Positions 5,141 through 7,897 of a DNA stretch of 7,897 nucleotides are shown one piece after another. The notes below the pieces were generated by a model that searched no databases, was not told the DNA's origin, and saw only the letters and a program-made list of their open reading frames with translations. Source of the DNA: Planctomycetales bacterium (GTDB lineage: Bacteria > Planctomycetota > Planctomycetia > Pirellulales > Thermoguttaceae); the NCBI GenBank assembly GCA_007127495.1, contig SKZG01000341.1, positions 1 through 7,897 of the forward strand, in the 5' to 3' direction. Positions within the stretch are counted from its first letter, which is position 1. Every line of letters begins with the position of its first letter. The translations under genes were made by a program, and so were the position numbers.

Positions 5141-7395
5141 TTCCGCTTTCCGAGGTAAGCGACCGCCACGAACCGCTCATTGGGGCGAAGGCGGCCCGGC
5201 TGGCGGCGTTGGCCCGCGCGGGTCATGCGACCGCGCCCGGGTTCTGCCTTACCACTCCGGCGTATGAGCAGCTTCTGGCTCAGTCGCGTCTGGAGGACCG
5301 GATCCGCATGGAACTCGGCCGGAAGCCGTTCGACGACATGCGTTGGGAGGAGGTATGGGACGCCGCGCTGCGAATCCGGTCGGCGTTTGTCGCCCAGCCC
5401 GTGCCCTCGGAAGTGGCGGACGCCGTTGCCACGGCCTTGGCCGAGTATCCCGCCGATACGGCCTGGGCCGTTCGCTCGTCGGCGCCGGGTGAGGATTCGA
5501 CCAGCCGTTCCTTCGCCGGACTGCACGAATCGTACATCGGCGTTGTGGGGTTTGGGGCGGTCGTCGATGCCGTCCGGTTGGTCTGGGCCTCGTTGTGGTC
5601 CGATGCGGCCATGCTGTACCGAAAAGAACTGGGGCTCGACCCCGGCCGGAGCCGAATGGCCGTTCTGGTGCAGACGATGCGCACGGAAGACGTGTCGGGC
5701 GTGGCCTTCGGCCGCGATCCGCGAAAGCCGGCGGCCGAGAATGCCATCGTGGAGGCCGTGCCGGGGCTTTGCGCCGGACTGGTCGACGGGCAAGTCGATC
5801 CGGACCGCTGGGAGCTGCGGCGCAGCGACGGGGCCACGGTCGCCTGGCATCCGGGCCATCGCGACGAGCAGGGCGCGACGTCTCCGCTGCTCGACGAGCA
5901 CGACCTGAGCCACCTGCTGCGCGTGCTCACCGACGTCGAGTCCCTCTTCGCCTGGGCCCCCGACGTGGAATGGACGGGCCGCCGCGACCGGCTCACGTTG
6001 CTGCAAGCGCGGCCGATTACCACGGCCGCCGCCGACAGTGAAGACAAACGCGGCTGGTACCTCACGTTGCGCCCCGGCACCGCACGCCTGCGGAAGCTGC
6101 GCGAACGGGTGGCCGACGAGTTGATTCCCGCGCTGGAGGCCGAAGGCGAGCGTTTGGCCGCCGAGGACTTGGCAGCTTGCTCCGACGAGGAGCTTGCCGA
6201 CGCCATCGACGAGCGTGCGGCGGCGGTCGAGAGATGGACGAAGATTTACTGGGAGGAGTTCATTCCGTTCGCCCACGGTGTCCGCCACCTGGCGGTCTAC
6301 TACAACGACGCGGTACGGCCGGCAGACCCTTACGAGTTTGTCGGCCTGCTGCAAGGCGAAGAGCTTCTGGCCATGCGGCGGAATTCGGCCCTTCGCTCGC
6401 TTGCCGAGCAAATAAAGCCCAATGTGCCGCTGTGCGAAGCCATTGATGAGGCGTGCAGTTCGGCATCCCACGAGGCCGCGGCCTGGCAACCGGACGCAAT
6501 CGACGCGATTCGGGCCGTGGAAGGCGGCGAAGCCTTCTTGACGGCGTTTCAGCATGCTGTGGATAATGTGCTCGACCTCGCCTACGGCAAGACCAGGCTT
6601 GCGGACCGCCCTGACCTCATTCTGCGCGGCGTCCTGGAACTGGCTCGTTCTCAAAACACCGGCGCCGTATCGCACACGGGGCCCGGACCGCACACGGCCG
6701 AGGCGCTCGCGCAGCGATTGCTGGCCGCGGTCGGGCCCGATCGGCGCGAGGAGGCCCTGGAGACGCTCCAGCTTGGCAGGCTAAGCTGGCGGCTCCGCGA
6801 TAACGACAACCTGCTGCTGGCCCGTGTCCAGTCGCAGTTGATCCGCGCTTTGAATGTGGCGGCCGAGAGGCTTCGAGCTGGGGGGCGCCTAGCCCCCGTG
6901 GTCCGGCTTGAAGCGGAAGACGTAGCCAAAATCGCCGCAGCTTTGCGCGATTCGCTTGGCGCCAAGGTCGTGCTTGAACAGAAAGCCTCGCCGAAACAGG
7001 CACCCAAACGCACAAGTCCCGGCGAAACCCCACGGCAGCTTATCGGCCAGCCGGCGGCGCCGGGTGTGCAGGCGGGCGAAGTCCGGTGTATCCGGAGCAG
7101 CGAAGACCTCGGCCGCTTCCGGGCCGGGCAGGTCCTCGTTTGCGACGCCATCCAGCCGATGATGACCCACCTGGTACCACTCGCGGCGGCGATTGTCGAG
7201 CGACGCGGCGGCATGTTGATCCACGGGGCCATCATCGCCCGCGAACTGGGAATCCCTTGTGTGAACGGCATCGCCGGGGCCGTCGACTTGCTCAACGACG
7301 GCGATCTGGTGACCGTGGACGGTTACCTGGGCATTGTAACCGTGGGGCCGCCGGAGTTCGATCTGGAACTGGGGGAAAGGGCTTTAGTGGGATGA
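5116..7395 (+). CDS. PEP synthase-like phosphotransferase lacking the PEP-binding barrel
   Basis: A 759-residue protein with the order ATP-grasp domain, unassigned middle, phosphohistidine swivel domain. The N-terminal PPDK/PEP-synthase ATP-binding domain (about 5-302) shows GAKAARL (23-29), AVRSSAPGEDS (118-128), SFAGLHESY (132-140), VEWTGRRDRLTLLQARPIT (284-302) and the E285/Q297/R299 set. The middle (about 310-620) is helical and unassigned. A Pro/Lys-rich linker (about 620-642) leads to the swivel domain (643-750) with GGMLIHGAIIARELGIP (699-715), where H703 is the residue expected to carry phosphate. The C-terminal PEP/pyruvate TIM barrel of PpsA and PpdK is absent. Rifampin phosphotransferase (Rph) has this same ATP / substrate / His layout, transferring the ATP beta-phosphate to a small molecule. 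A similar reaction on an unknown substrate is therefore plausible; calling it a rifampin resistance enzyme would go beyond the evidence. No signal peptide is seen, so it is cytosolic. Translation is coupled to the PNPOx-like gene (25-bp overlap, AGGAGGT site). Confidence 0.88.
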   Translation: MGAQPNYVIPLSEVSDRHEPLIGAKAARLAALARAGHATAPGFCLTTPAYEQLLAQSRLEDRIRMELGRKPFDDMRWEEVWDAALRIRSAFVAQPVPSEVADAVATALAEYPADTAWAVRSSAPGEDSTSRSFAGLHESYIGVVGFGAVVDAVRLVWASLWSDAAMLYRKELGLDPGRSRMAVLVQTMRTEDVSGVAFGRDPRKPAAENAIVEAVPGLCAGLVDGQVDPDRWELRRSDGATVAWHPGHRDEQGATSPLLDEHDLSHLLRVLTDVESLFAWAPDVEWTGRRDRLTLLQARPITTAAADSEDKRGWYLTLRPGTARLRKLRERVADELIPALEAEGERLAAEDLAACSDEELADAIDERAAAVERWTKIYWEEFIPFAHGVRHLAVYYNDAVRPADPYEFVGLLQGEELLAMRRNSALRSLAEQIKPNVPLCEAIDEACSSASHEAAAWQPDAIDAIRAVEGGEAFLTAFQHAVDNVLDLAYGKTRLADRPDLILRGVLELARSQNTGAVSHTGPGPHTAEALAQRLLAAVGPDRREEALETLQLGRLSWRLRDNDNLLLARVQSQLIRALNVAAERLRAGGRLAPVVRLEAEDVAKIAAALRDSLGAKVVLEQKASPKQAPKRTSPGETPRQLIGQPAAPGVQAGEVRCIRSSEDLGRFRAGQVLVCDAIQPMMTHLVPLAAAIVERRGGMLIHGAIIARELGIPCVNGIAGAVDLLNDGDLVTVDGYLGIVTVGPPEFDLELGERALVG

Positions 7396-7504
7396 GCGTA
7401 ACGGGTCCGCTTCCCTTCGCGGTGACGGATCGAGCGATTTTGGTGCCCCCGCTGCAATTTCCTGAATCCATTCCTACCCATCCGGCGAACAATAACTCGG
7501 AACT

Positions 7505-7510
7505 AGGAGA
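7505..7510 (+). promoter_or_regulatory. Ribosome binding site fixing the glutathione peroxidase start
   Basis: AGGAGA lies 7 bases before ATG 7518. The same frame is open back to an ATG at 7392, so this site and the signal peptide that begins at 7518 decide the start. Confidence 0.8.
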
Positions 7511-7517
7511 TGAAGAC

Positions 7518-7897
7518 ATGAACCAATTGTTTCTGTTACTCATGTTCGCCTGTGCAATGGCGCTTTTCGGCATCGGATGTGGCCGTCCGGCCGCCAGCGC
7601 GGAACAGGAGTCCTCAGCGCTGCGTTTCAAAATGCAATCGCTCGCAGGCGAAGACGTCGACCTTGCCCGCTACGAAGGCCAAGTCGTGATGATGGTCAAC
7701 GTCGCCAGCAAGTGCGGGTTTACGCGGCAGTACGAGCAACTGCAAGCGTTGCACGAAAAGTACGCTGAGCGCGGTTTGGCGGTCCTCGGATTCCCGTGCA
7801 ACCAATTCCTTCGCCAGGAGCCCGGCTCGGCGGAGGACATTGCCGAGTTCTGCCGCGTCAATTACGGGGTCACGTTCGATATGTTCGCCAAGGTGGA
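7518..7897 (+). CDS. Exported glutathione peroxidase-family thiol peroxidase, partial
   Basis: The gene runs off the right edge; 126 residues are visible and roughly 60 to 70 are probably missing. Residues 1-20 form a hydrophobic signal (MNQLFLLLMFACAMALFGIG) followed by C21, so it is probably a lipoprotein, although the lipobox FGIGC is not ideal; cleavage near ASA (26-28) is the alternative. The GPx fold starts near residue 34. The peroxidatic Cys is C66 in NVASKCGFT (61-69), a cysteine rather than selenocysteine. FPCNQF (92-97) and the tetrad glutamine Q100 in QEPGS are present. C112, 46 residues after C66, sits where yeast Gpx3 and insect enzymes have the resolving Cys, which points to thioredoxin-dependent rather than glutathione-dependent reduction. 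The expected Trp-Asn of the active site would lie beyond the edge. It would remove peroxides outside the cytoplasmic membrane. It lies 122 bases after the PEP-synthase-like gene; co-transcription is possible but unproven. Confidence 0.93.
   Translation, partial: MNQLFLLLMFACAMALFGIGCGRPAASAEQESSALRFKMQSLAGEDVDLARYEGQVVMMVNVASKCGFTRQYEQLQALHEKYAERGLAVLGFPCNQFLRQEPGSAEDIAEFCRVNYGVTFDMFAKV

Noticed and set aside
5080..6693. A 537-residue open frame on the minus strand opposite the PEP-synthase-like gene
   Set aside because: It is antisense to a gene with clear domain motifs, has no plausible ribosome binding site or recognisable domain, and is explained by high-GC codon bias keeping the opposite frame open.
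5116..7395. Calling the large enzyme a rifampin phosphotransferase
   Set aside because: The domain order agrees, but the middle domain has no residues I can tie to rifampin binding, so only the wider family can be supported.
1..7897. CRISPR arrays, tRNA or rRNA genes, insertion-sequence transposases
   Set aside because: No regularly spaced direct repeats, tRNA cloverleaf, rRNA-like sequence or transposase motif was seen; the only repeats are the two inverted-repeat copies and small palindromes.

Overview
The window is GC-rich, densely coding bacterial DNA with seven protein genes, six complete and one cut by the right edge. The style of the proteins (secreted fasciclin domain, ECF sigma factor with no membrane anti-sigma gene, iron-sulfur photolyase, PEP-utilising enzyme) and the dispersed ACCACGAAATACAC inverted repeats suggest an environmental planctomycete-like bacterium. 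This is inferred from gene style only; no rRNA or other taxonomic marker is present.

Layout. 1-158: upstream DNA with no credible gene. 162-668 (+): exported single-domain fasciclin protein, closed by a near-perfect rho-independent terminator (694-724). 725-842: short gap with a GGGGAC/GTCCCC palindrome. 843-1397 (+): ECF sigma factor, overlapping by an ATGA junction a 369-residue cobalamin-binding protein (1394-2503, +). The latter carries the Wx9EH light-sensing motif of CarH-type photoreceptors but has an unrelated N-terminal domain in place of a MerR DNA-binding domain. 2653-4209 (-): a convergent FeS-BCP/PhrB-type photolyase with all iron-sulfur ligands. A related inverted repeat lies at each end of the photolyase gene (2488-2601 and 4239-4366). 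4622-5140 (+): FMN split-barrel (PNPOx-like) protein, overlapping by 25 bp a 759-residue enzyme (5116-7395, +) with an ATP-grasp PEP-synthase domain and a phosphohistidine swivel domain but no PEP-binding barrel. 7518-7897 (+, partial): exported Cys-type glutathione peroxidase, probably a lipoprotein.

How the parts may work together. The most interesting unit is the coupled sigma factor/B12 protein. The sequence supports a model in which a light-sensitive adenosylcobalamin protein controls an ECF sigma factor directly, without binding DNA itself. A photolyase, a thiol peroxidase and a secreted fasciclin protein nearby are plausible outputs of a light or photo-oxidative stress response, but no shared promoter motif was found to prove a regulon. 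The PNPOx/PEP-synthase-like pair is a separate, clearly co-translated two-gene unit of unknown substrate.
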